From positions 58,437-122,436 of the forward strand of contig CAZBQD010000001.1 of the NCBI GenBank assembly GCA_964493995.1: DNA of 64,000 nt, written 5' to 3'. Below, piece by piece: positions 49,900 to 59,006 of the stretch. How positions within the stretch are numbered: position 1 is the stretch's first letter; every line of letters begins with the position of its first letter. Both the position numbers and the translations under genes were made by a program. Below the pieces are notes generated by a model. It saw only the letters and a program-made list of their open reading frames with translations, was not told the origin of the DNA and did no database searches. The DNA is from GCA-002282575 sp964493995 (GTDB lineage: Bacteria > Pseudomonadota > Gammaproteobacteria > Thiomicrospirales > Thiomicrospiraceae).

Positions 49900-52800
49900 C
49901 GCTTCGCAACTCGCCATTAATCGTCCCATTGCCACGCTGTTACTGACCGCGGCTTTAGCACTGCTCGGCTTGGTTGCCTTGAAAGGCTTACCCGCAGCCC
50001 CTTTGCCGCAGGTCGATTTCCCTGTCATTTCCGTCAATGCAAATCTGGCCGGAGCCAGCCCCGAAGTGATGGCCAGCAGTGTCGCCACACCCCTAGAAAA
50101 AGCCTTAGGGCAACTGGCGGGCGTCAATGAAATCACCTCCACCAGCACGCTGGGCAAGACCAGTATTAACATTCAATTCGATCTGAACCGAGATATTGAT
50201 GGCGCTGCCCGTGATGTGCAAGCGGCCATTCAAGCCGCTCGCAGTTTTTTACCTTCGGGCATGACCAGCAACCCTACCTATAAAAAAGCCAATCCCGCTG
50301 ATGCGCCTATTATGGTGCTCTCGCTCACTTCCGACACCCTATCGCGCGGTCAGTTATTCGATATGGCCGACACCATTCTGGCGCAACGCTTAGCACAGAT
50401 TGAAGGTATTGGTCAGGTCGTGGTCGGTGGCGGAGCTTCACCCGCCATTCGCATTCAGGTTGATAGCCAAGCTTTGGCACACTACCAGTTGGCACTGGAA
50501 GATGTGCGCACGGTCATCAGTAATCAGCACACCTTTGCTCCCTTAGGCACGATTGAAGACGAGCAAGTGCGCTATCAGTTAAGCAGCAATCAACAACTCA
50601 GCCAAGCCAGCGACTACGCCAAGCTATTGCTGAAAAACGATGACCAAGCGCATCAACTACGGCTGTCAGACATAGCGCAAGTGACGCAATCGGTACAAGA
50701 CACGCGCACCTTTGGTTACAGCCGAGGCAAGCCTGCCGTAGTGCTGATTCTCTACCGTCAGCCCAACGCTAATATGATTGCCACCGTGGATCGCGTCTAT
50801 GCCACCCTACCCCATTTGCAATCCCTCGTACCCAGCAGTGTTGAATTTGGTGTCGCCATCGACCGCACCCCCACCGTACGCGCCTCACTGAAAGAGGTGG
50901 AAGAAACGCTCATTATTGCCATTTTTTTGGTGGTCTTTGTCGTCTTTGCCTTTACCCGAACCTGGCATACCACCCTCATTCCAGCACTGAGTATTCCGGT
51001 ATCACTGCTAGGAACATTAGTGGTGATGGCATGGCTGGATTTTAGTCTGAACAATCTTTCCTTAATGGCGCTCATTGTTGCCACCAGTTTTGTTGTTGAT
51101 GACAGCATTGTGGTATTAGAAAATATTTTACGCTATCGAGAGAAAGGCTACAGCGCTTATCAAGCCAGCGTTGTCGGCACACGTGAAATCAGTTTTACCG
51201 TCATCGCCATTAGCCTCTCTTTGGTAGCGGTATTCATTCCCTTGCTGTTTATGGGCGGCCTGATTGGACGCCTGTTTACCGAATTTGCCGTGACGCTCAG
51301 TGTCGCCGTGCTCATTTCCATGGTCATTGCCCTTACCACCACACCTGCCTTGGCAGTGAAGCTGCTTCCAAGCCACAGCATCAAAGCTAAACGACGCCTT
51401 AGCTATCATCGTTGGTGGCGACAAGCCTATAAACGTTCACTGGCTTGGAGCTTGCGTCATCCGAAAACACTACTCACCTTACTGATTATGGTCATTTTCT
51501 TAAACATCAGTCTGTATGTGCATGTCAGTAAAGGCTTTATGCCAGAACAAGATACCGGACGTATCATGGGGCGTATTCAAGCCGATCAACACATTTCGTT
51601 TGAAGCCATGCAAGGCAAGCTGAATCAGCTATTGGCCACCATTCAAGCCGACCCCGCTATTGATACCGCCACCGCCTTTATGGGCTTTGGTGCGAGTAAT
51701 TCAGCGGTGGTTTTCATCAGCCTAAAGCCGAAAACCGAACGCAAAGAATCGGCCAATGACGTCATTAACCGCTTACGCCCACTCACCAACCGCTTACCCG
51801 GTGCCAGAACCATGATGTTCCCCGTGCAAGACCTGCGCATGGGCACACAAAACCCCACCGCTTCTTACAATTTCAGCCTCAAAGCCGACAGTTTAGAAAC
51901 CCTAAGAGAAGCTGAACCGCGTGTGCTAGAAGCCTTACGTGCACAAGCCAGTCTCAAAGACGTCGATTCCAACCAACAAAGCAAAGGCGCACAAACCTAC
52001 ATTCACGTTGACCGAGATGCCGCACAGCAGTTAGGCATCAGCATGCGCGACATAGACAACACGCTCAATAACGCCTTTGCGCAACGCTTAATTGGCACCC
52101 TGTATCGTCCGCTCAATCAATATCGTATTGTGTTAGAAAGCGAAGCCGATGAGCGCCTGAGTGAAGCCAATCTCGCGAGTTTGTTTGTACTCAATAACCA
52201 AGGTCAAGCCGTTGCCCTATCGCGCATAGCTCGTATTGAATCGAATAGTGCGCCCTTAGCGGTGTATCATGAAGGCGGCTTTCCTGCCTACACCATCAGC
52301 TTCAATTTAGCGGAAAAAGTCAGTCTCACCCAAGGCATTGAGGTGATTGAAAACGCCATTGCGGAGTTGGCGTTACCGGCTAGTGTGCAAGTGGTTTTTG
52401 GTGGCAATGCCAAGCTCTTCAAATCAACGCAATCGAATCAACTCATTCTCATCATCAGTGCGCTGGTTTGCCTGTATCTGATTCTAGGCATACTCTATGA
52501 AAGTCTATTGCACCCTATTACCATTTTATCGACCCTACCCACAGCGGGCTTAGGCGGCCTGATTGCACTGGAACTCTTGGGCATGGAGCTGACCATTATC
52601 GCTCTCATCGGCATCTTCTTATTGCTCGGATTGGTGAAGAAAAACGCGATTTTAATGATTGATTTTGCTCTAAACCAGCAAAGAAACCATCATCACACGG
52701 CTGCTCAAGCCATCTATATTGCTGCGCAAGTGCGTTTTCGCCCCATTCTTATGACCACCCTCGCGGGTATTTTAGGTGCTATTCCGCTCGCCATTGGTTT

Positions 52801-52996
52801 TGGTGAAGGCAGCGAGCTACGCGTTCCTTTAGGGGTGACACTGATTGGCGGTTTGATTGTCAGTCAATTACTCACCCTTTACACCACGCCTGTGGTCTTT
52901 TTAGCCCTAGAACGTCTAAAAGCCAAATTACCAGGCAAACGCTTGAAGACTGCGCCTGCCGCGCCATTTTCATCCTCGATGACCAGAGAAGTTTAA
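49892..52996 (+). CDS. RND efflux permease (MdtC-like)
   Basis: 1034 residues. NASQLAINRPIATLLLTAALALLGLVALKGLPAAPLPQVDFPVISVNANLAGASPEVMASSVATPLEK is the RND start, TM4 relay LMALIVATSFVVDDSIVVLENILRYREKG. C-terminal half repeats the RND fold (FFLLLGLVKKNAILMIDFALNQQRNHH). Closely similar in pattern to the preceding permease, the second subunit of a MdtBC-type pump. The stop is 2 bases before the channel gene. Confidence 0.94.
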   Translation: MNNASQLAINRPIATLLLTAALALLGLVALKGLPAAPLPQVDFPVISVNANLAGASPEVMASSVATPLEKALGQLAGVNEITSTSTLGKTSINIQFDLNRDIDGAARDVQAAIQAARSFLPSGMTSNPTYKKANPADAPIMVLSLTSDTLSRGQLFDMADTILAQRLAQIEGIGQVVVGGGASPAIRIQVDSQALAHYQLALEDVRTVISNQHTFAPLGTIEDEQVRYQLSSNQQLSQASDYAKLLLKNDDQAHQLRLSDIAQVTQSVQDTRTFGYSRGKPAVVLILYRQPNANMIATVDRVYATLPHLQSLVPSSVEFGVAIDRTPTVRASLKEVEETLIIAIFLVVFVVFAFTRTWHTTLIPALSIPVSLLGTLVVMAWLDFSLNNLSLMALIVATSFVVDDSIVVLENILRYREKGYSAYQASVVGTREISFTVIAISLSLVAVFIPLLFMGGLIGRLFTEFAVTLSVAVLISMVIALTTTPALAVKLLPSHSIKAKRRLSYHRWWRQAYKRSLAWSLRHPKTLLTLLIMVIFLNISLYVHVSKGFMPEQDTGRIMGRIQADQHISFEAMQGKLNQLLATIQADPAIDTATAFMGFGASNSAVVFISLKPKTERKESANDVINRLRPLTNRLPGARTMMFPVQDLRMGTQNPTASYNFSLKADSLETLREAEPRVLEALRAQASLKDVDSNQQSKGAQTYIHVDRDAAQQLGISMRDIDNTLNNAFAQRLIGTLYRPLNQYRIVLESEADERLSEANLASLFVLNNQGQAVALSRIARIESNSAPLAVYHEGGFPAYTISFNLAEKVSLTQGIEVIENAIAELALPASVQVVFGGNAKLFKSTQSNQLILIISALVCLYLILGILYESLLHPITILSTLPTAGLGGLIALELLGMELTIIALIGIFLLLGLVKKNAILMIDFALNQQRNHHHTAAQAIYIAAQVRFRPILMTTLAGILGAIPLAIGFGEGSELRVPLGVTLIGGLIVSQLLTLYTTPVVFLALERLKAKLPGKRLKTAPAAPFSSSMTREV

Positions 52997-52998
52997 CC

Positions 52999-54471
52999 AT
53001 GAATTTACCCTCCGTCTCGCTGAATCCAATCCTAGTTAGTGCCATCCTACTTGCCTTGACAGGTTGTAGCAGCATGGCACCCGATTATCAAACGCCGACC
53101 ATCGCCACACCTGCTCAGTTTGCTGCCTATAAAGAACTTAAACCCGACGAAGTGCTTAAACCCATTGAACAGCTGCGTCAAACCCCACATTCATCCGCTT
53201 GGTGGCAGGCGTTTAATGACCCGCTACTCAACGAGTTGAATGAACGCTTAACGCTCGACAACCAAACGCTTAAAGCCAGTGAAGCGCAATACCGCATTGC
53301 CCTAGCCACACTACAAAGTGTTTCTGCTAGTCGATTACCGACTTTAAACAGCAACTTCAGTGCCTCGCATGGCACACTAGCACCAACCACCAGTTTTTCC
53401 AGTAGCGAACTACCTAAGGTTACCACCTACAGCCTTTCTGCCAATGTCGCTTGGGAACTGGATGTATGGGGACGTATTCGCGACAATATCAGTAGCAATG
53501 AAGCCAAAGCACAAGCCAGTTTAGCCGACCTCTATGCCGCGCGCCTGAGCACCCAAGCCCTGCTCACGCAAAGCTATTTACAACTGCGTCATTTAGACTA
53601 TCAACAGCAACTCCTCGCCGAATCTGAAACGGCTTATCAGCGCTTTCTGGCCTTGACGCAAGCGCGTATTAAGGCAGGTGTCGCGTCTAAACTGGATGCC
53701 ACACAAGCCGAAACTCAGCTTTACAGCGTGCAAGCGCAACGGCTCGATTTGCAAGATCAACGCCAACGGCTGCAAAACGCCATCGCTACCCTAGTCGGTA
53801 GTCATAGTGCCGCTTTGAGTATAAGCAAAAAAGCTGACTATGCATTTAACATACCCGAAACACCACAGCTGATCCCCTCTGCCTTGCTAACACAACGTCC
53901 AGACATTATCGCCAGTGAAAGACGCGTTTACGCCGCCAACCAACAAATTGGTGTAGCACAAAGTGCCTTTTTTCCCACCATCAACCTAGTTGCTTCGGCT
54001 TCTTATCGCAACCGCGACCTAGCCAACCTCATTGATATTCCCAATACCTTCTGGTCATTAGGCCCCAGCATGGCGCTTGCACTATTTGATGGTGGATTGC
54101 GTGAAGCCAATAAAGCCATTGCCATCGCAACGATGGAACAAGCCGCCGCTAACTATAAGCAAACCCTGCTTACCGCCTTTCAAGAAGTTGAAGACAATCT
54201 AACCAGTTTATACTGGTTAGCGGAAGAAGCTAAGATTCAACAGCAAGCGGTCAGCTCAGCCAATCAGGCACTGTTAATCGCGCAAAAGCAATATCAAGCT
54301 GGTGTCAACAGTGCTTTAAATGTGATTAGCGCCCAAACCGCCGAACTTACCGCTAAACGCAGCCTAGCCGACATTCAACATCGCCAACGCCTCGCTGCCG
54401 TGCAACTGTGGAAAAATACGGGCACCGGCATCAGCCATACGGATGAACAAAAAAGCCCCAGCAATGGCTAG
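52999..54471 (+). CDS. Outer-membrane efflux channel lipoprotein (NodT/OprM family)
   Basis: 490 residues. Lipoprotein signal ending LALTGC (Cys about 23), then MAPDYQTPTIATPAQF. Two OEP helical repeats typical of TolC-like channels: (SSAWWQAFNDPLLNELNERL; YSLSANVAWELDVWGRIRDNISSNEAKAQASLADL) and (LLTQRPDIIASERRVYAANQQIGVAQSAFFPTINL; LFDGGLREANKAIAIATMEQAAANYKQTLLTAFQEVEDNL). Completes a self-contained adaptor-permease-permease-channel operon. The last 30 residues are duplicated as DNA downstream (55187-55278). Its 3' end overlaps a terminator. Confidence 0.93.
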   Translation: MNLPSVSLNPILVSAILLALTGCSSMAPDYQTPTIATPAQFAAYKELKPDEVLKPIEQLRQTPHSSAWWQAFNDPLLNELNERLTLDNQTLKASEAQYRIALATLQSVSASRLPTLNSNFSASHGTLAPTTSFSSSELPKVTTYSLSANVAWELDVWGRIRDNISSNEAKAQASLADLYAARLSTQALLTQSYLQLRHLDYQQQLLAESETAYQRFLALTQARIKAGVASKLDATQAETQLYSVQAQRLDLQDQRQRLQNAIATLVGSHSAALSISKKADYAFNIPETPQLIPSALLTQRPDIIASERRVYAANQQIGVAQSAFFPTINLVASASYRNRDLANLIDIPNTFWSLGPSMALALFDGGLREANKAIAIATMEQAAANYKQTLLTAFQEVEDNLTSLYWLAEEAKIQQQAVSSANQALLIAQKQYQAGVNSALNVISAQTAELTAKRSLADIQHRQRLAAVQLWKNTGTGISHTDEQKSPSNG

Positions 54472-54476
54472 GGCTT
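54385..54476 (+). repeat. 92-base repeat, parental copy at the channel gene 3' end
   Basis: Encodes the last residues of the outer-membrane channel and the terminator. Matches 55187-55278 without gaps, with six substitutions (about 93% identity). Confidence 0.85.
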
Positions 54477-54477
54477 T
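54452..54477. terminator. Terminator after the efflux operon (copy 1)
   Basis: AAAGCCC-cAGC...GCTa-GGGCTTT hairpin overlapping the end of the channel CDS. A-run on the minus-strand side makes it usable for the convergent DUF2442 gene too. Confidence 0.8.
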
Positions 54478-54501
54478 GTATGTCGCATCTATTCGGTTAG
54501 C

Positions 54502-54783
54502 TCAGCTTAAATCACTTCCCGCTTCACTGGATGGCACAATCGTTTCCCCATTTAGCCAAAGCTCAGACTCGGCCAAGTCCACTTCGTCGCTCCATGAAAT
54601 ACCATAGCCTCCAGCATCAACCTGTACCGCATTAAAAAACAAATCGTCCTTTAAGGGCTCAAACGCCTTCATTTGCAACAAACGCGAACAATCGTAAATT
54701 TTATGGATGCCATTGTTAAACTGGACCTGCAAGCACTGATGCTCTAACGGCTTAACAAATTGAATTTTGGGGTATGTGATCAT
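54502..54783 (-). CDS. DUF2442 family protein
   Basis: 93 residues. The N-terminal part YPKIQFVKPLEHQCLQVQFNNGIHKIYDCSRLLQMKAFEPLKD...AVQVDAGGYGISWSDEVDLAESELW is the DUF2442 pattern. DUF2442 genes are often next to DUF4160 genes as two-gene, toxin-antitoxin-like units of unproven function; here the DUF4160 partner just upstream (54860-55108) is broken by a stop codon. The C-terminus ends EAGSDLS. Confidence 0.8.
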   Translation of the reverse strand: MITYPKIQFVKPLEHQCLQVQFNNGIHKIYDCSRLLQMKAFEPLKDDLFFNAVQVDAGGYGISWSDEVDLAESELWLNGETIVPSSEAGSDLS

Positions 54784-54859
54784 GATGACCCTCTAAATAA
54801 ATCTCTAAAATCAGTGCCAAATCATTCAAACACGCTATTCAGAGCTAGTTGCTACGTCA

Positions 54860-55108
54860 TTATTCAAGACTAGGCAACTTTTTAAACTCGTGCGTATCCC
54901 ACATTCTTTGCAAGTCACCTTGGTAAGATGCTGCCCACTCTTCAATCAGCTTACGAGCCTTACTGGGCAAATCGCCTTAAATCATTTCAAGCGTCTGAAT
55001 GTTGAACACGCCGTTAAAATCCCCATAGAGTGCGTGAAAGTGAGGAACGCCGTGCTCATTAAAATACATTTTTATCGTGATGCCATAAAATCGTGTAATA
55101 ACGGGCAT
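54860..55108 (-). pseudogene. DUF4160 family gene with an in-frame stop codon
   Basis: Reads as MPVITRFYGITIKMYFNEHG, VPHFHALYGDFNGVFNIQTL, EMI, then TAA (54979-54977), then GDLPSKARKLIEEWAASYQ and further residues to a natural stop at 54860. Codon 44 is most simply CAA or GAA changed to TAA by one substitution. Apart from this the frame is intact for 82 residues, so the loss is recent or the gene is read by other means. Located directly upstream of the DUF2442 gene, the usual partner. Confidence 0.8.
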
Positions 55109-55186
55109 AATCGCCGTCCTTAATAAAGTTCGTAATCTCTCAACATAGCCAAATTATAACAACAACACAATGCTAATCAACACCGT

Positions 55187-55278
55187 CAACGCCTCGCTAC
55201 CGTGCAACTGTGGAAAAACAGCAGCACCGGCATCAGCCATACGGATGAACAAAAAAGCCCCAGCAATAGCTAGGGCTT
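55187..55278 (+). repeat. 92-base duplicate of the efflux channel gene 3' end
   Basis: Same order as the parental copy at 54385-54476, including CATCAGCCATACGGATGAAC and the terminator. The 5' edge is at CAACGCCTCGC. No gene is translated through it; it lies between the DUF4160 pseudogene and flgO. Confidence 0.85.
55254..55278 (-). terminator. Terminator after flgO (copy 2)
   Basis: AAGCCC...AGC/GCT...GGGCTT hairpin inside the 92-base duplicate. On the minus strand it is followed by TTTTTTG, making it a good terminator for flgO. Confidence 0.8.
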
Positions 55279-55300
55279 GATTGACGATAATGATTAAGTG

Positions 55301-56101
55301 TTACTTAACAATCTTCACCGTATTGTGTGTTCCCTCATAAGGAACAGGACGCTCTACAATACGAACATCCGACTGCTCACGATAGAAGTACTCACCATTA
55401 TGGTAAACACCTTGGCGACCCGTGATAATGTGCTCGTAATCGGTACGAGGCAAATACGCCTGTGCTGAAGTCGTCACCACACCGGTATGGGTATCGACTG
55501 CACGAATGTTGAGCACCACACCATCGGCTTGAAATGAATAGGTTCCAGAAACCACATCAGCAATGTTATATTGCTTCTTCAAACGCTTGGGATCACGACT
55601 GAATACAAAATCACCATTTTGAGTAACTTGAATTTGATCGCTCATCAACTTGAAGTCCACCACCTTAAAGCCACGTACTTGCAGTTCATGAACAAGGTGT
55701 TCTTGAACTAAATAACCCAGCTTATTGGTACGAGAAATATCATCTAGGCCGACGATACTGGCTACAGCAAAATGCGTATCGCTGAGGTTTTTAACATCTC
55801 GGTTCTGTGTCAATTGGTCAGCAATGAAACGCACCAAGTCGTTAAAGCGTCCCGCCGTACTGACATTTTTAACCGTATCGTATTTTGCGCCGTTGTTACT
55901 AGAAAACTCTGAAAACTGACCTGCCTGAGACGCCGGTATTGCTTGCATGGTTTTGGGGGCATAAACAGGAGCAGAAATACTGAGCTGATGCTGACCATTA
56001 TTAAAAGTAGCTCCCTCTTGACCCACATTAACACTAGCGGCCTGAGCTTGGGCAAAAAGACTGCTGATTGCTACAGCTAGCAAAGATAATTTATGTTGCA
56101 T
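55301..56101 (-). CDS. flgO: FlgO-like flagellar outer-membrane protein
   Basis: 266 residues from the ATG giving MQHKLSLLAVAISSLFAQAQAASVNVGQ, a Sec signal peptide; an upstream in-frame start at 56119 is inside the previous gene. The core ARFNDLVRFIADQLTQNRDVKNLSDTHFAVASIVGLDDISRTNKLGYLVQEHLVHELQVRGFKVVDF and VVSGTYSFQADGVVLNIRAVDTHTGVVTTSAQAYLPR match the FlgO domain, known from Vibrio as part of the outer-membrane disc around the polar flagellum. Sits apart from flgT (14 kb away), behind a lipoprotein gene that may be FlgP-like in role. Confidence 0.85.
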   Translation of the reverse strand: MQHKLSLLAVAISSLFAQAQAASVNVGQEGATFNNGQHQLSISAPVYAPKTMQAIPASQAGQFSEFSSNNGAKYDTVKNVSTAGRFNDLVRFIADQLTQNRDVKNLSDTHFAVASIVGLDDISRTNKLGYLVQEHLVHELQVRGFKVVDFKLMSDQIQVTQNGDFVFSRDPKRLKKQYNIADVVSGTYSFQADGVVLNIRAVDTHTGVVTTSAQAYLPRTDYEHIITGRQGVYHNGEYFYREQSDVRIVERPVPYEGTHNTVKIVK

Positions 56102-56106
56102 CACGC

Positions 56107-56419
56107 TTACTCCTTGCATTTCGTTGAATTAGGACCGCAACACTGGCTGCTCGAACGAACCACAACGGGATAAGCGCAATCGGTACAGGTATTTTGATGA
56201 CGAATCACTTCAACACCTTTAGAACATTCTGCTACTTTCTTGTCTTGATAGCGAATGATTTCTGAGGGTTTGAAACAGCAGGCTTCAGCTTCTAAAGGTT
56301 GAGAGGTTAAAGGCTGCGGAATTGGCACAGATGCTGCTGGGGGGGGGTGAAGCAGTACAAGCGCCCAAAATAGCCACCATAGCAGAAGCCATGGCAACAA
56401 CTTTTATTGTTGAGTTCAT
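56107..56419 (-). CDS. Cys-rich lipoprotein gene interrupted at a run of nine G (frame break)
   Basis: Starts ATG (56419) with lipoprotein signal MNSTIKVVAMASAMVAILGAC (lipobox ILGAC) then TASPPP. On the minus strand nine C follow (plus strand G at 56339-56347). As written the frame stops after about 37 residues; with eight C it continues in the frame ending CCGPNSTKCKE, giving a ~103-residue Cys-rich lipoprotein (CCFKPSEIIRYQDKKVAECSKGVEVIRHQNTCTDC). This could be phase variation by slippage or a sequence error. Its stop is 5 bases before the flgO ATG, so they are probably one unit. Not a recognised family. Confidence 0.55.
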
Positions 56420-56642
56420 ATCATTTAGCCTCATAAAGATAACAATCTTAGTTGTGTTAGAAAACTAAGCTTACATGTTGCTTATGAGCAACACTCAACT
56501 TCCTTAGCGGAGCCTGCAGCAAAAAATTGAATCAGTTTTATTGCTGTAATTTAATCATAAAGACAATACTTTTAAGATTATACAGCTATTCAATAGCTTA
56601 ACTCTATTAACATAAAGCAACTATCGATTATGGATGAATAAA

Positions 56643-56668
56643 AAAGCCCCAGCAATGGCTAGGGCTTT
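56643..56668 (-). terminator. Terminator after the ABC-F gene (copy 3)
   Basis: AAAGCCCC-AGC-AATG-GCT-AGGGCTTT, the same hairpin as at 54452 and 55254, with a T-run on the minus strand. GGATGAATAAA before it also matches the flank of copy 1. The rest of the 56420-56688 gap holds only a short inverted pair TTGCTTATGAGCAA. Confidence 0.82.
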
Positions 56669-56688
56669 CTCAATCGAACCGAACAATC

Positions 56689-58284
56689 TTACTTATTCGC
56701 TTGGTACACCTTGAGGTAGTCTTCATAATTACCGACGAAATGTTCCACTTTATCCGGCATAATTTCGATGATTTGGGTTGCCAAAGACGAAACAAACTCG
56801 CGGTCATGGCTGACGAAAATTAACGTGCCTGGGTAATTTTCTAACGCCAAGTTGAGCGATTCAATCGACTCCATATCCATGTGGTTAGTTGGCTCATCCA
56901 TAATCAGCACGTTCGGCTTTTCCAGCATTAATTTACCGTAAAGCATACGCCCCTTTTCACCACCCGATAGCACCTTAACCGACTTCTTAATGTCATCAGC
57001 ATTAAACAACAAACGACCTAAGACAGCACGAATCGCCTGCTCATCATCACTGGGCTTTTTCCATTGTGTCATCCAATCGAACAGGTTCATATCCGCTTCA
57101 AACTCGGTTACATGATCTTGCGAAAAGTAGCCAATCTGCACATTTTCAGACCACTTCACCTTGCCCTTATCGGCTTCTGTTTCCCCAATCAGCGTGCGTA
57201 ACAAAGTGGTTTTACCCGCTCCATTCTGACCAATTACCGCAATGCGTTCACCCACTTCACACATGAAGCTCAAACCAGAGAACAGCGTGTTACCATCAAA
57301 GCCTTTCGCTAAGTTTTCCACTTCCAATGCCAAACGATAAAGCTTTTTATCTTGATCAAAACGAATAAAGGGATTCTGACGGCTTGAAGGTTTAATTTCA
57401 GCCAACTCAATTTTTTCTAGCTGCTTAGCACGAGAAGTAGCCTGACGCGCTTTAGAAGCATTGGCCGAGAAACGCGAGACGAAACTTTGCAGCTCAGCAA
57501 TCTGGGCTTTTTTCTTGTCATTTTCAGAACGCATTTTCGCTTGAATGGCTTCAGCGGCGATCATGTAATCGTCGTAGTTACCAGGGAAAATATTCAAGGC
57601 ACCATAGTCTAAGTCGGCCATGTGCGTACAAACCGAATTTAAGAAGTGACGGTCATGCGAGATAATAATCATGGTGCTATTACGCGCATTCAACATATTT
57701 TCAAGCCATTCAATGGTGTGAATGTCTAAGTTGTTGGTTGGCTCGTCGAGCAACAAAATATCGGGATCAGCAAATAAAGCCTGCGCCAATAACACACGTA
57801 ATTTCCAACCCGGTGCCACGGCCGTCATCAAACCATAATGCAGACTTTCTTCAATGCCCACACCCAGCAACAACTCACCAGCACGAGATTCAGCGGTATA
57901 GCCATCTAACTCAGCGAACTCGACTTCCAAATCGGCCACTTTCATGCCGTCTTCTTCGCTCATTTCTGCTAAGCCATAAATACGGTCACGCTCTTGCTTC
58001 ACTTCCCACAAACGCGCATCGCCCATAATCACCGTATCAATAACCGAAAAGGCTTCAAAAGCAAACTGATCTTGGCGCAGCTTACCGAGCTTTTCGCCAT
58101 CATCTAACATCACATTACCCGAAGTCGGCTCTAAATCTCCCCCCAGAATTTTCATGAAGGTAGACTTACCACAGCCATTGGCACCAATCAGACCATAACG
58201 GTTGCCATTACCAAACTTGACAGAAATATCTTGAAATAAAGGCTTGGGACCAAATTGCATGGTGATGTTAGCAGTAGCGAGCAC
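56689..58284 (-). CDS. ybiT: ABC-F family ATPase (YbiT-like)
   Basis: 531 residues with two ATPase domains and no membrane part. Domain 1 Walker A GANGCGKST, signature VAPGWKLRVLLAQALF (YbiT form), Walker B DILLLDEPTNNLD; domain 2 Walker A GQNGAGKTT, signature VLSGGEKGRMLYGKLML, Walker B VLIMDEPTNHMD. The linker between domains (MRSENDKKKAQIAELQSFVSRFSANASKARQATSRAKQLEKIE) is the ABC-F P-site tRNA-interaction motif region. ABC-F proteins act on ribosomes; YbiT's exact job is unclear. Monocistronic. Confidence 0.92.
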   Translation of the reverse strand: MLATANITMQFGPKPLFQDISVKFGNGNRYGLIGANGCGKSTFMKILGGDLEPTSGNVMLDDGEKLGKLRQDQFAFEAFSVIDTVIMGDARLWEVKQERDRIYGLAEMSEEDGMKVADLEVEFAELDGYTAESRAGELLLGVGIEESLHYGLMTAVAPGWKLRVLLAQALFADPDILLLDEPTNNLDIHTIEWLENMLNARNSTMIIISHDRHFLNSVCTHMADLDYGALNIFPGNYDDYMIAAEAIQAKMRSENDKKKAQIAELQSFVSRFSANASKARQATSRAKQLEKIELAEIKPSSRQNPFIRFDQDKKLYRLALEVENLAKGFDGNTLFSGLSFMCEVGERIAVIGQNGAGKTTLLRTLIGETEADKGKVKWSENVQIGYFSQDHVTEFEADMNLFDWMTQWKKPSDDEQAIRAVLGRLLFNADDIKKSVKVLSGGEKGRMLYGKLMLEKPNVLIMDEPTNHMDMESIESLNLALENYPGTLIFVSHDREFVSSLATQIIEIMPDKVEHFVGNYEDYLKVYQANK

Positions 58285-58375
58285 GAGAAATATCCAGAAT
58301 AAACAATAACAAAAGCACTATTATAACAGCTTACTTGACTAGGAGTATGACATTATCCCAAAGCCATCCCCCAGC

Positions 58376-58384
58376 TTATGCACA
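58376..58384 (+). promoter_or_regulatory. DnaA-box-like site
   Basis: TTATGCACA, consensus type, in the 140-base gap between the deaminase and ABC-F genes. The flank (CCAAAGCCATCC...AAGCTTA) resembles that of the boxes at 2738-2760 (CCCAAGCCATCC...AAGCTAA). Confidence 0.35.
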
Positions 58385-58424
58385 AGCTTACCAACACAAA
58401 CTGGGGATAAGTTGGCTTTGCACA

Positions 58425-59006
58425 TTAATGCGGATGGGTCGCGCAGACACCACGCCAATCTTCCAGATCGAGCAAGGGTTGCTGCTCACGAAAACGTGCG
58501 TATAACTCAATACCCATCGCATCTTCTAAAATAGACACTTGCACACCTTGAGCACTTAACTGCGACTCCGTTCCACTGGCATTGGTGACATCACCCACCA
58601 CCACACGAGAAAAACCGCGCATGACCAATAAATTGGCACAAACAGCACAGGGACTTAACGAGGTGAATAAAGTGGTACGACTAAAATCCAGTCGCCCGGC
58701 ATCTCTAATGGCCGCTGTTTCACCATGATTATAAGGGTCGTTATCTTGCACCAGCGTGTTGTGACCCTTACCGACGATGCATCGCGTTTCGTTGTCCACA
58801 ATAACAGCACCAATGGGGCAGCCACCTTCGTCGTAACTTTTTTGTGCTAACCACACGGCAATACGCATGAAATCGGCATCGGTTAAACGTTTGCTCAAGT
58901 CGGCGTGCATTAACACGGGCAAACTCCGGGTCGGCATATGCGCTATAACGCGTAATAAGGCATCATTAATTTCTGTCGTTGGTAAACAATAAGGGCTCAT
59001 ATTCAC
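58425..59006 (-). CDS. Cytosine deaminase-like zinc nucleoside/base deaminase
   Basis: 193 residues. Zinc-binding motifs HGE (about 94-96, in YNHGETAAIRDAG) and PCxxC (about 119-123, in SLSPCAVCANLL) place it in the CDA superfamily; the spacing and the C-terminal IELYARFREQQPLLDLEDW resemble yeast-type cytosine deaminase Fcy1 rather than the AtzF/codA type. An N-terminal ~40-residue extension precedes the fold. Likely acts in pyrimidine base or related base salvage. Monocistronic. Confidence 0.82.
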   Translation of the reverse strand: MNMSPYCLPTTEINDALLRVIAHMPTRSLPVLMHADLSKRLTDADFMRIAVWLAQKSYDEGGCPIGAVIVDNETRCIVGKGHNTLVQDNDPYNHGETAAIRDAGRLDFSRTTLFTSLSPCAVCANLLVMRGFSRVVVGDVTNASGTESQLSAQGVQVSILEDAMGIELYARFREQQPLLDLEDWRGVCATHPH

